Part shown: positions 1 through 7,584 of the stretch, in pieces | Position numbering within the stretch: the stretch's first letter is position 1 | How the letters are laid out: the number at the start of each line of letters is the position of its first letter | Source of the DNA: an uncultured Williamsia sp. | Lineage (GTDB): Bacteria > Actinomycetota > Actinomycetes > Mycobacteriales > Mycobacteriaceae | Assembly (NCBI RefSeq): GCF_947494875.1 | Contig: NZ_CANLWM010000006.1 | Location: 1 to 64,000 of the forward strand | Length of the DNA stretch: 64,000 nt | Reading direction: 5' to 3' | Notes under the pieces: generated by a model | What the model was told of the DNA's origin: nothing | What the model saw: the letters and a program-made list of their open reading frames with translations, nothing else | Database searches by the model: none | Program-made: the position numbers and the translations under genes

Positions 1-968
1 ATGTGGATCTGACCGGTGAGCGGGCGGTGGTGGTGGGCAACGGCAACGTCGCCCTGGATGTGGCGCGGATCCTGCTCGCCGATCCCGACCACCTGGGAAA
101 GACTGACATCGCCGATCATGCGATCGAGAAACTCCGCGCATCGAACGTCCGCGAGGTCGTGTTGCTGGGGCGCCGCGGCATCGCGCAGGCCGCCTACACC
201 AATGGTGAGTTCCTCGCGATGGGCGACATCCCCGGGGTGGATGTGATCATCGATCCCGATGAGCTGATCCTGGATGCCGCCTCGGCCGAGGCCGAGTCGA
301 GTGGGTCGTTGGATTCGACGGTCGCGACGAAGATCCGGATCGCGCGGGAGTTCGCCGAGCGCGGCGACACGGGCGCGGAGCGGCGGGTGGTGTTCCGCTA
401 CCTCGTCTCCCCGGTCGAACTGACCGGTGACGGCGCGGTGTCGTCGGTGACGTGTGTGCGCAACGAACTCGTCGACGGTGAGCGCGTCGCGGTCGCCCCG
501 ACCGGGGAGCGGTTCGAGATCGAGGCGTCGGTGGTGTTGCGGGCGATCGGGTACCGGGGTCTGCCGGTGAAGGATCTGCCGTTCGACGAGGGCCACGGGG
601 TCATCCCCAACGAGGGGGGTCGTGTGTTGAGTGAACCGGGCGGGGAGCCGGTGGGCGGTGTATACGTCTCGGGGTGGATCAAGCGTGGCGCGACCGGTGG
701 TATCGGCATGAATCGGCTCGATGGTCAGCAGACCGCGCAGGCCGTCCTCGCCGATTTCACCGAGGGTCGTCTGGGCGAGCCGGACAACTCCCGTGAGGCC
801 ATCGCCGACCTCGTCGCCGGTCGTGGCGCGACGCGCGTGGACAACACCGGGTGGAAGAGCATCGACACCGCGGAGAAACAGGCCGGCAAGGACGCCGGGC
901 GACGCCGCGTGAAGATCACATCGATCCCCGAACTCGAATCCGTGGCAACGGGATTGGTCGACGCGTGA
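1..968 (+). CDS. FprA-type ferredoxin/NADP+ reductase, 5' truncated by window edge
   Basis: C-terminal about 320 residues of an FAD- and NADP-dependent reductase that passes electrons between NADPH and ferredoxin. The visible part opens in the NADP-binding Rossmann region (GNGNVALDVARIL), continues through the LLGRRGIAQAAYTNGEF stretch and ends with the FAD-contacting segment VYVSGWIKRGATGGIGMN. All three are typical of mycobacterial FprA/adrenodoxin reductase-like proteins of about 450 residues, so roughly the first 130-150 residues, including the FAD GxGxxG motif, lie outside the window. The first in-frame GTG at base 3 is not the real start. Its TGA overlaps the GTG of the next gene. It could supply electrons to the P450 at 2844, but that pairing is inference. 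Confidence 0.9.
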   Translation, partial: VDLTGERAVVVGNGNVALDVARILLADPDHLGKTDIADHAIEKLRASNVREVVLLGRRGIAQAAYTNGEFLAMGDIPGVDVIIDPDELILDAASAEAESSGSLDSTVATKIRIAREFAERGDTGAERRVVFRYLVSPVELTGDGAVSSVTCVRNELVDGERVAVAPTGERFEIEASVVLRAIGYRGLPVKDLPFDEGHGVIPNEGGRVLSEPGGEPVGGVYVSGWIKRGATGGIGMNRLDGQQTAQAVLADFTEGRLGEPDNSREAIADLVAGRGATRVDNTGWKSIDTAEKQAGKDAGRRRVKITSIPELESVATGLVDA

Positions 969-2074
969 CCGACGCGCAGCGCGCCACCGGGCCCGTCCTC
1001 GTGACCGGCGCGATGGGATTGGTGGGTTCCGCGGTCGTCCGGGAACTCTGCGGGCGCGGAATCACCGTCGTGGCGACCGATCTCGACACCCCCGGGAATC
1101 GGCAGACGCTCGAGCGACTGCAGGCGAGCCCCGGCGCATCCGGCCTCACGTCGCGGTGGGCGGACCTCTGCAACCACGATGACGTCGAGCACCTCGTGGC
1201 GTCGACCGCGCCGTCGGCGATCATCCACCTCGCAGCGCTCATCCCTCCGCGCTGCTACGCGAATCCAGACCTGTCCCATCGCATCAACGTCGGTGTCACA
1301 CGCGATCTGGTGGCGACCGCGGAGCAGGCGACCGTGCCGCCGCGCTTCGTGCTGGCCTCGAGCATCGCCGTGTACGGTTCGCGCAACCCGCACACCGTCG
1401 ACGAGCCGCTCACGCCGGACACGCCACGCCGCCCCTCGGACCTGTACGGGCACAACAAGGTCGAGGCGGAGGACGCCGCGATGGCCTCGTCCCTCGATTG
1501 GACCGTGCTGCGTCTCGGGGGCGTGATGGGCGTGGGAGCCTATGTCGCCGACCGCAGCCTGATCGCGTTCGAGAGCGTCCTCCCCGCCGACGGTCGCATC
1601 CAGACCGTCGACGTCCGTGATGTGGCACGGGCTTTCGCGACGGCGGCGACGAGCCCGCGACCGTCGGGACGGGTGTACCTGATCGGCGGAGACGACTCGC
1701 ACCGTCTACTGCAGTCGGAGGTCGGGGAACGGTTGACCCGGGCGATGGGGATCCCGGGGATCCTGCCCACGGGCCGTCCGGGCGACCCGGACGACGACGC
1801 GGCGTGGTTCGCGACGGATTGGATGGACACGTCGACAGCCGCCGCGGAACTCGATTTCCAGCGTGTGAGCTTCCCTGCGTTCCTGGACGAGGTCCGACGG
1901 TCCTCGAGTCTGCTCCAGCGACTCCTGGGTCGCTTCATCGTGCCGTTCGGGTGGGTGTTCCTGCGGGCGACGTCATCTCAACGACACAACCCCGGCTCGT
2001 ATGCCGATCCATGGCGCCTGATCCTCGACAGGTACGGTCCGCGAGCTGTTCACACGCCCACGTTCGACGGCTGA
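965..2074 (+). CDS. NAD(P)-dependent epimerase/dehydratase (extended SDR)
   Basis: 369-residue extended short-chain dehydrogenase. The nucleotide-binding motif GAMGLVG is at residues 15-21, an HLAALIPPR stretch follows strand 4, and the catalytic pair is Tyr161-Lys165 (YGHNK). The chosen start is the GTG at 965 that overlaps the preceding TGA (GTGA), because the protein then begins just before the first beta strand; the reading frame is open further upstream but that part reads as a shadow of the reductase. The C-terminal 100 residues are less conserved and end in an Arg/aromatic-rich tail. It is translationally coupled to the reductase gene. The sugar, steroid or other substrate cannot be inferred. 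Its 3' end overlaps the convergent TetR gene by 25 bp. Confidence 0.82.
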   Translation: MTDAQRATGPVLVTGAMGLVGSAVVRELCGRGITVVATDLDTPGNRQTLERLQASPGASGLTSRWADLCNHDDVEHLVASTAPSAIIHLAALIPPRCYANPDLSHRINVGVTRDLVATAEQATVPPRFVLASSIAVYGSRNPHTVDEPLTPDTPRRPSDLYGHNKVEAEDAAMASSLDWTVLRLGGVMGVGAYVADRSLIAFESVLPADGRIQTVDVRDVARAFATAATSPRPSGRVYLIGGDDSHRLLQSEVGERLTRAMGIPGILPTGRPGDPDDDAAWFATDWMDTSTAAAELDFQRVSFPAFLDEVRRSSSLLQRLLGRFIVPFGWVFLRATSSQRHNPGSYADPWRLILDRYGPRAVHTPTFDG

Positions 2075-2631
2075 CCTGTCGACGGCGATGAACTGGGAGT
2101 GAGGACCGGTCCCACGAACCGCTCGAGGATCTCCCGTTCGACGTCCTCGTCGCCGACCGGCCACTGGCACAACGCGAGAACCGAACGGATGAACCACTTC
2201 ACGGCCACGTCCTCGGGTGCACACCCGATCATCTCGGCGGTGACCGCGGCGATCACCGACGAGTTCTCCACCCAGTGCGGCGGGGCGGTGGTCGTGGTCA
2301 TCATCCGCTGGGTGATCGGCTCGGTGCGGATACGGTCGATCCCGATCCGCATGGCGGTCACGATGCGGTCGGCGCCGCTGAGGCCGTCGATGGCGGCGAA
2401 CACGTCGCCGACGATGCGGGCCGACATCTGCGTGAGAACCGCTTCGCGGATCTGGTCCTTGCCGCCCGCGTGGCGATACACGGTGGCCGGCGAACAATGC
2501 ACCATCGCCGCGATCTCGTTGATGGTGAAGTCGTCGGTACCGCGACGTGCGATGAGCGTCGCGGCCGCGCGGTGGATGCGCTGCGCCGCCGCCGACGCCC
2601 TCGTCTGTCCGACCAACCAGTCCGTCGCCAT
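2050..2631 (-). CDS. TetR-family transcriptional regulator
   Basis: 193-residue one-component repressor. The N-terminal helix-turn-helix spans about residues 18-64, with the recognition region FTINEIAAMVHCSPATVYRHAGGKDQI, followed by an all-helical ligand domain. It is divergent from the P450 gene at 2844 across a 212-bp gap and convergent with the epimerase, so the P450 is its most likely local target. A GATCC-N4-GGATC inverted repeat lies in that gap. The effector is unknown. The His-Ala-Gly following the recognition Tyr (YRHAGGK) is a slightly unusual version of the common YRHFxxK. Confidence 0.88.
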   Translation of the reverse strand: MATDWLVGQTRASAAAQRIHRAAATLIARRGTDDFTINEIAAMVHCSPATVYRHAGGKDQIREAVLTQMSARIVGDVFAAIDGLSGADRIVTAMRIGIDRIRTEPITQRMMTTTTAPPHWVENSSVIAAVTAEMIGCAPEDVAVKWFIRSVLALCQWPVGDEDVEREILERFVGPVLTPSSSPSTGQPSNVGV

Positions 2632-2687
2632 CCGGTCCCACGCCTCTCAGGTCGATCGCACGAACCTCGCCGTGAGAATTCGACGGG

Positions 2688-2701
2688 GATCCTTCCGGAT
2701 C
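2688..2701. promoter_or_regulatory. Inverted repeat in TetR/P450 intergenic region
   Basis: GATCC, four-base spacer TTCC, then GGATC. The 14-bp dyad lies 57 bp upstream of the TetR start and 143 bp upstream of the P450 start. It is a plausible operator for the adjacent TetR protein, but short; there is no second copy and no supporting experiment. Confidence 0.3.
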
Positions 2702-2843
2702 AAAGTACCTGATGAACGCACTGGCGTGAGAGAGTCGCCGAGTGTCGCGGGCAGACTGTCCTGTCGACTTCGTGTCGCACCTTGACCGCCGTCCGACCTC
2801 ACGTCGACGCTGATCCCATGCACAACCCCGAGCGTGGTCGACG

Positions 2844-4145
2844 ATGAGCACACAGTCCGTGATGGCGGCCGCCCGTGACATCGGGAGCCCACTCCTCGGT
2901 GCCGCGAAGATGAACCTGGAGATGACCGCGCGCACGAAATTGCGGGGCAGCCGTGCGTGGGCCGGTGCCACCAACACCGGGTACGACCCGCTCGACCCGG
3001 CCACCGCGGCGCAGCCGTTCGAGGCGTATCGGGGTCTCCACGAACACGGCGCCCGTGTGTTCTACAACCCACGCCGTGCGACGTGGATCATCCCGGGACA
3101 CGAGGATGTCCGGACCGCGCTGCGCAGCACCGACTCCGTCACCAGCACGCAGGGTGTGACGCGGTTCAAGATCTCGGCACCCGTGCTCGTCCTGTCGGAC
3201 GGGGCGGAGCACGTGCGACTTCGCAAGCAGGTGCAGCCCGCGTTCACCAAGGGCGCGATGAACGCCTGGCAGGAGACGGTCGACCGCATGGCCGAGGAGC
3301 TCGTGGCGGCCGTGCTCGCCGACCCCGGCTGCGACGTCGTGACAAAGCTCGCGATCCCGCTGCCGATCCGCGTGATCGCGAACATCCTCGGCATCCCCGA
3401 GAGCGACGGACCACAGTTCCGTCGGTGGTCGGAGGAGGGTGTCGGCTTCGTCAACGCGTCGGCGAGCCCAGCCGGGATGGCGCAGGCGTACACCGGGTTG
3501 ACGGCGATCCTGGCCCTCCGTCGCTACTTCAAGGAGCAGTTCGCGAGCGGCAGGCTCACGGCCTCGGACACCGTCTTCGGGCGGCTCCTCGAGTACAACG
3601 AGGGCGGGGACCTCGACGAGAACGGTCTGTTCTTCATCGCGATGCTGCTGCTCTTCGCCGGCAACGAGACGACGACCAACTTGATCGGCGGGATGATGGA
3701 CACGCTCGCCCACCGTCCCGACGACTTCGAGGCGATCCGTGCGGATCCGGACCTCATCCCTGCCGCGGTCGAGGAACAGTTGCGCTTCACATCGCCGATC
3801 CAGAACCTGTACCGCTACACGCGGGCACCGCACCAGGTGGGCGAGGTGACCATCCCCACCGGCTCGCGTCTCATGATGTCGTTCGGGGCCGCCAACCGCG
3901 ACCCGTCGGTCTTCGACGACCCGGACACCTACCGCGTCGACCGGAATCCCCGTACCCACATCGCTTTCGGGTACGGACCGCACATGTGCATCGGGGCGAT
4001 TCTCGCGCGGATGGAGGCTCAGGCCGTGCTGCGGGAACTGACCCGCCAGGCGTCCGCGATCACCGCGGACGGTCCGACGACGTGGTCGACCCACAGTTCG
4101 CTGCGCGGCCCGACCCGGCTCCCGATCCGCCTGACACCGGCCTGA
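2844..4145 (+). CDS. Cytochrome P450 monooxygenase
   Basis: 433-residue soluble bacterial P450 that inserts one oxygen atom from O2 into an organic substrate, needing a ferredoxin and a reductase. The I-helix oxygen-activation motif is AGNETTT at 272-278, where Asn replaces the more usual acidic/His pair before E-T. The K-helix ExxR is E311-R314, and the haem loop is FGYGPHMCIG with the thiolate ligand Cys382. The first 45 residues form a basic N-terminal extension. No ferredoxin gene is adjacent; the FprA-type reductase at the window start may serve. There is no strong Shine-Dalgarno before the ATG. The gene is divergent from TetR at 2631, its likely regulator. Substrate not inferable. Confidence 0.93.
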   Translation: MSTQSVMAAARDIGSPLLGAAKMNLEMTARTKLRGSRAWAGATNTGYDPLDPATAAQPFEAYRGLHEHGARVFYNPRRATWIIPGHEDVRTALRSTDSVTSTQGVTRFKISAPVLVLSDGAEHVRLRKQVQPAFTKGAMNAWQETVDRMAEELVAAVLADPGCDVVTKLAIPLPIRVIANILGIPESDGPQFRRWSEEGVGFVNASASPAGMAQAYTGLTAILALRRYFKEQFASGRLTASDTVFGRLLEYNEGGDLDENGLFFIAMLLLFAGNETTTNLIGGMMDTLAHRPDDFEAIRADPDLIPAAVEEQLRFTSPIQNLYRYTRAPHQVGEVTIPTGSRLMMSFGAANRDPSVFDDPDTYRVDRNPRTHIAFGYGPHMCIGAILARMEAQAVLRELTRQASAITADGPTTWSTHSSLRGPTRLPIRLTPA

Positions 4146-4161
4146 GGCCGGTCGCCTCGGC

Positions 4162-5058
4162 TCAGCCGAGCGCCGCGCGGATCACCTCGCACTGACGCTC
4201 GAAGAAGGACACGGACACAGGCGCTTTCGGCGCCACCGCGTCGAAACCATGGAACGCACCGTCGACCACGTCCACGTCGCAGCTCACCCCGGCGGCGCGC
4301 AGCGCGTACGCGTAGGCGATGTCCTCGTCGTGCAGGGGGTCGAGGCTCCCCACGCCGATCCATGCGGGCGCCACACCGGCGAGATCGGTTCGGCGAGCCG
4401 GGGCGGCGACCGTCGGATCGGCGCCCCGGAGGTATGCCTTCCAGCCCAGGTCGTTGCTCCGCGGATTCCACATGCGGTAGCGCGGATCGTCCCGGCTCGC
4501 GCTGCCGGGCGCACGGTCGTCCACCATCGGGTAGACGAGTACCTGGAATCGCGGTGTCACCACACCGCGGTCCCGTGCCGCCAGCGCGAGCGCCGCGGTC
4601 AGGCCGCCACCTGCGCTGGCCCCCGCGATGACGATGTTCTCTGCGTCCACCCCGGGAAGCTCCGCGGCCCAGACCAATGCCTCATGGCAGTCGTCGAGCG
4701 CCGCGGGATACGGGTTCCTGGGCGCGAGCCGGTAGTCGACGGAGACGACCGTGATTCCCAGGGCCGCGGCGAATCGGGCGCAGAGACCGTCGTCCTGCGC
4801 GGCTGACCCGATGACATAGCCGCCGCCGTGCATCCACAGCAACGCTGGACCGTCGTCCGCGGAGCGAGCCGTCCGGTGCACACGAACAGCGCCTCCGCTC
4901 GGGAGCTTCACGCGCGTCACCGAATCGGGTACGCGCCGCTCCATCAGTCGTGTGACGCCGCGGAGCAGGGGGATCGTCGTCGCGGTGAACGCCCCTGACG
5001 GCAGGAACCGCGCCTGTCGACGGAGGTCGGGATGGATGCCGTCGAGTTGCCGTCCCAT
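4162..5058 (-). CDS. Alpha/beta hydrolase, hormone-sensitive-lipase family esterase
   Basis: 298-residue carboxylesterase. It shows the oxyanion-hole motif HGGGYVIGS, the nucleophile elbow GASAGGG (Ser in G-A-S-A-G), a DPLHDED acidic segment and the catalytic His in AFHGFD. These are the HSL (class IV) family marks. The start was set at the ATG whose A overlaps the TGA of the upstream SDR gene (TGATG); an in-frame ATG 45 bp earlier would lie inside that SDR. The overlap implies co-translation with the SDR, so the two may act on one ester/alcohol substrate. It is convergent with the P450, 16 bp away. Confidence 0.9.
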   Translation of the reverse strand: MGRQLDGIHPDLRRQARFLPSGAFTATTIPLLRGVTRLMERRVPDSVTRVKLPSGGAVRVHRTARSADDGPALLWMHGGGYVIGSAAQDDGLCARFAAALGITVVSVDYRLAPRNPYPAALDDCHEALVWAAELPGVDAENIVIAGASAGGGLTAALALAARDRGVVTPRFQVLVYPMVDDRAPGSASRDDPRYRMWNPRSNDLGWKAYLRGADPTVAAPARRTDLAGVAPAWIGVGSLDPLHDEDIAYAYALRAAGVSCDVDVVDGAFHGFDAVAPKAPVSVSFFERQCEVIRAALG

Positions 5059-5978
5059 CAGATCGGGAAGGTGACGCCGGTCATTTCCTCGGAGACCGTC
5101 CACAGACGCTCCTGGACCTCCACGTCGTGCGAGCGCTTGTTCGACGACACGAGAACGGGTTTCCCGCGCATCTCGAGGAAGCCGTCCGGCCCCCAGTACT
5201 GACCGCCGTGGACCTCGGGATCGGTCGCGGCCCGGAGTTGCGGTAGCGCACCGACACTCGGGTCCTGCCCCACGATCGGTCCGGTCACCCGCATCAGGGG
5301 ACGGGCGATGGGCCAGACGTGGCGCATGAGGTCCGAGTCGGTGAAGCCGGGGTGCGCGGCGACGGCGATGGTCGGAGCGCCCGCCGCCTCGAGACGTCGC
5401 TGCAATGCGTAGCAGAACATGAGATTGGCCAGCTTCGACTGAGCGTAGGCGCGGGACCTGCTGTAGCTCTTCGACCAGTTCAGATCGTCGAAGTGGATGT
5501 CCCCGCGCAGTTTGTGGCCGAGGCTGGCGACGACGACGACACGCGAACCCGCTGTCCCGGTGAGCGTCTCGAGCAGCAAGCCGGTCAGGACGAAGTGTCC
5601 GAGGTGATTCGTGCCGAACTGCAACTCGAACCCGTCCGGGGTGATCTCCTTCGGCGGGATCATGACGCCCGCGTTGTTGATCAGCAGATCGATGCGCGGG
5701 TGACGGCCCCGCAACTCGTCCGCCGCTTTCCGTACCGACTCCAGCGACCCGAGATCCAGCTGCTGCACGCTGACGTCGGCGTCGGGAACCGTGGAGCGGA
5801 TCCGCTCCACGGCATCCTCACCCTTCGCAGGGTCCCGGACGGCGAGCACCACGTGCGCGCCTCGGTCGGCCAACACGCGTGCGGTGTCGAATCCCAGTCC
5901 CGTGTTGGACCCGGTCACGACGGCGACCTTGCCCGCCTGGGTGGGGACGTCCTGCTCGGTCCAACGCTGCGCGGTCAC
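5058..5978 (-). CDS. Short-chain dehydrogenase/reductase, retinol/protochlorophyllide-like
   Basis: 306-residue classical SDR. It has the cofactor motif TGSNTGLG near residue 22, an NNAGVM motif, FQFGTNHLGHF-like segment (FGTNHLGHFVLTG), a catalytic Ser in VVVASLGHK and the YAQSK Tyr-Lys pair. This pattern is typical of actinobacterial oxidoreductases annotated as retinol dehydrogenase-like. It starts with GTG and is translationally coupled to the downstream esterase. NADP preference is suggested by the basic residue after strand 2 (AVRDPAK), which is family knowledge, not proof. No signal peptide. Confidence 0.88.
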   Translation of the reverse strand: MTAQRWTEQDVPTQAGKVAVVTGSNTGLGFDTARVLADRGAHVVLAVRDPAKGEDAVERIRSTVPDADVSVQQLDLGSLESVRKAADELRGRHPRIDLLINNAGVMIPPKEITPDGFELQFGTNHLGHFVLTGLLLETLTGTAGSRVVVVASLGHKLRGDIHFDDLNWSKSYSRSRAYAQSKLANLMFCYALQRRLEAAGAPTIAVAAHPGFTDSDLMRHVWPIARPLMRVTGPIVGQDPSVGALPQLRAATDPEVHGGQYWGPDGFLEMRGKPVLVSSNKRSHDVEVQERLWTVSEEMTGVTFPI

Positions 5979-6194
5979 TCGCCGCTCGTCTCGGTGTGCA
6001 CGGCATCAGCGTCGACCGAGCCGGGGGCCAGATCAAGCGCGCTCGCACAAGTCGATGGAGAGCGGTGTCACCGAGGCGTGTGGTCCTATCGCGTCAGGGC
6101 CCCCACCTGCACGGAGAACGGGTCGTGTCTTCGTGGGCCTCTCACGGTGAGAGCGTCAGAGGGCTCGAGGTGCCACCAGAGTCGGACGACACGG

Positions 6195-6770
6195 TCAGGA
6201 GCGTGCGCGCTCCGACGCGCGGAGGATCATCGTCAGCCGGCCGGCCGAGACCAGGAAGAAGAGTCCGCCCAGAAGCGCGTACCCGCCGACACCGGTGATG
6301 CTGTCGGAGCCCGCCACTGCCTGCGCGACGAACGACGTCCCGGCCGCCACCGAGATCGCGCCGCTGAGGATCTGCGGGGTCTGGCCCCCGGCGCGTCGAC
6401 GCTGAACTGCGGTGATCAGCTGTGTGGCCCCCGACAGCACAGCCCAGGCGCCCCACACTCCGACGGCTGCTGCGATGGACATGGTCGACGCCACCCCGAC
6501 CGCGATGGCCACGAGGCAGCTGACGACGATGTTGGCCTTCTCGGCGATCCGCGGCGACGACGCGCGGCCGTCGGATCGGGCGGCGACGACCACGGCGCCG
6601 GCGTCGACGACGGGGTAGACGACCAGGAGCGCCGTCAGCACCGGGCCGAGATCTGGCATGGCGACGACGACCGCCAGGGCCCACGCCACCGCGAAGACCG
6701 CACGAGCGAGGTAGACGCCGCGGAGTCCGGCGAGAGAGCGGGGGGACGGTCGGGTGGCGGAGATGGTCAT
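6195..6770 (-). CDS. DUF308/HdeD-like integral membrane protein
   Basis: 191-residue hydrophobic protein with about six predicted membrane spans (for example AVFAVAWALAVVVA, LTALLVVYPVVDAGAVV, VVSCLVAIAVGVAS, AAVGVWGAWAVLSG). It resembles the DUF308/HdeD membrane family, whose biochemical role is poorly known. It is divergent from a TetR gene at 6964. A strong 22-bp palindrome lies 34 bp upstream of its ATG, so it is probably repressed by that TetR. A 216-bp stretch separates its stop from the SDR upstream start at 5978; I see no gene in that stretch. Confidence 0.75.
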   Translation of the reverse strand: MTISATRPSPRSLAGLRGVYLARAVFAVAWALAVVVAMPDLGPVLTALLVVYPVVDAGAVVVAARSDGRASSPRIAEKANIVVSCLVAIAVGVASTMSIAAAVGVWGAWAVLSGATQLITAVQRRRAGGQTPQILSGAISVAAGTSFVAQAVAGSDSITGVGGYALLGGLFFLVSAGRLTMILRASERARS

Positions 6771-6803
6771 GGCGGCTTCTTCCGTCGTGGGGTCGATGAG
6801 TGA

Positions 6804-6825
6804 GTAGAGTTACTAGTACGTCTAC
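6804..6825. promoter_or_regulatory. Near-perfect 22-bp palindrome, candidate TetR operator
   Basis: Outer arms GTAGA (6804-6808) and TCTAC (6821-6825) flank a self-palindromic core TACTAGTA (6811-6818); only the two bases between each arm and the core break the symmetry. It sits 34 bp upstream of the DUF308 start and 139 bp upstream of the divergent TetR start. Size and placement fit a TetR-family operator controlling both genes. Confidence 0.62.
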
Positions 6826-6963
6826 ATCGAACGCTAGACCGAAGGAGTCGCGAACGCAATCGCAGGGAGGCTCTGCCGCATGGCTGGTCCGTAGGGTGAC
6901 CGTGAGGCGCGCGGAGGTCCGGCAGGTGCCGTGTCCGCGACGAGGAGGAGACAGGAGCGAGGC

Positions 6964-7560
6964 ATGTCCGGCGATTCGCCAGGGGGCACCGTCGGCACGC
7001 GGTCGGGGTCCGCCACCCGAGACCGCATCCTCGGTGTGGCGAATGAGCTGTTCTATGCCGACGGGATCCGTGCGACCAGTGCGGATCGGATCATCGAGCG
7101 GGTCGGCATCACGAAAGTCACCTTCTACCGCCACTTCCGGACCAAGAGCGATCTCGTCGTCGCCTACCTCGAGCAGCAGGCCGCGGGTGAACGTCGGTGG
7201 ATGGAAGGGCTCCGCGACTCGGGCGACCCCCCGGGATCGCTGCGTGCTCTCGCCACCGACCTCGGCGCGGCGAGCTGCGGACCCGGTTTCCGGGGCTGTG
7301 CGTTCATCAACGCCGCGGCGGAGTTCGCCGACGGTGACGACCCGGTCCGCGTGGTGGTCGACGAGCACCGTCGGTGGACGCTCGGCTGGTTCGCCGGGAT
7401 CGCCGCCGACGCCGGGGTCCGCGACATCGACTCCACCGCACGCCAGTTGATGCTCCTCCGCGACGGCGCGATGGTGAACGGTTACCTCGGCACGCCCTCC
7501 ACGGTCGCGGACTCGGTGGCCGCGGCCTTCGTCTCCGTCATCGCCGCGAACAGGAGGTGA
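6964..7560 (+). CDS. TetR-family transcriptional regulator
   Basis: 198-residue regulator with an N-terminal helix-turn-helix (ATRDRILGVANELFYADGIRA, then ADRIIERVGITKVTFYRHFRTKSDLV). The C-terminal domain contains the SCGPGFRGCAFINAAAEF segment seen in a TetR subgroup (TetR_C-type) that regulates transport or detoxification genes. The start is the ATG at 6964 because AGGAG stands six bases before it; an in-frame GTG at 6931 would add 11 Arg-rich residues without such a site. It is divergent from the DUF308 gene with a palindromic operator between them, and convergent with the OPT transporter. Confidence 0.88.
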   Translation: MSGDSPGGTVGTRSGSATRDRILGVANELFYADGIRATSADRIIERVGITKVTFYRHFRTKSDLVVAYLEQQAAGERRWMEGLRDSGDPPGSLRALATDLGAASCGPGFRGCAFINAAAEFADGDDPVRVVVDEHRRWTLGWFAGIAADAGVRDIDSTARQLMLLRDGAMVNGYLGTPSTVADSVAAAFVSVIAANRR

Positions 7561-7584
7561 GCGCTGCGACCTCGCGTGGTGCGC

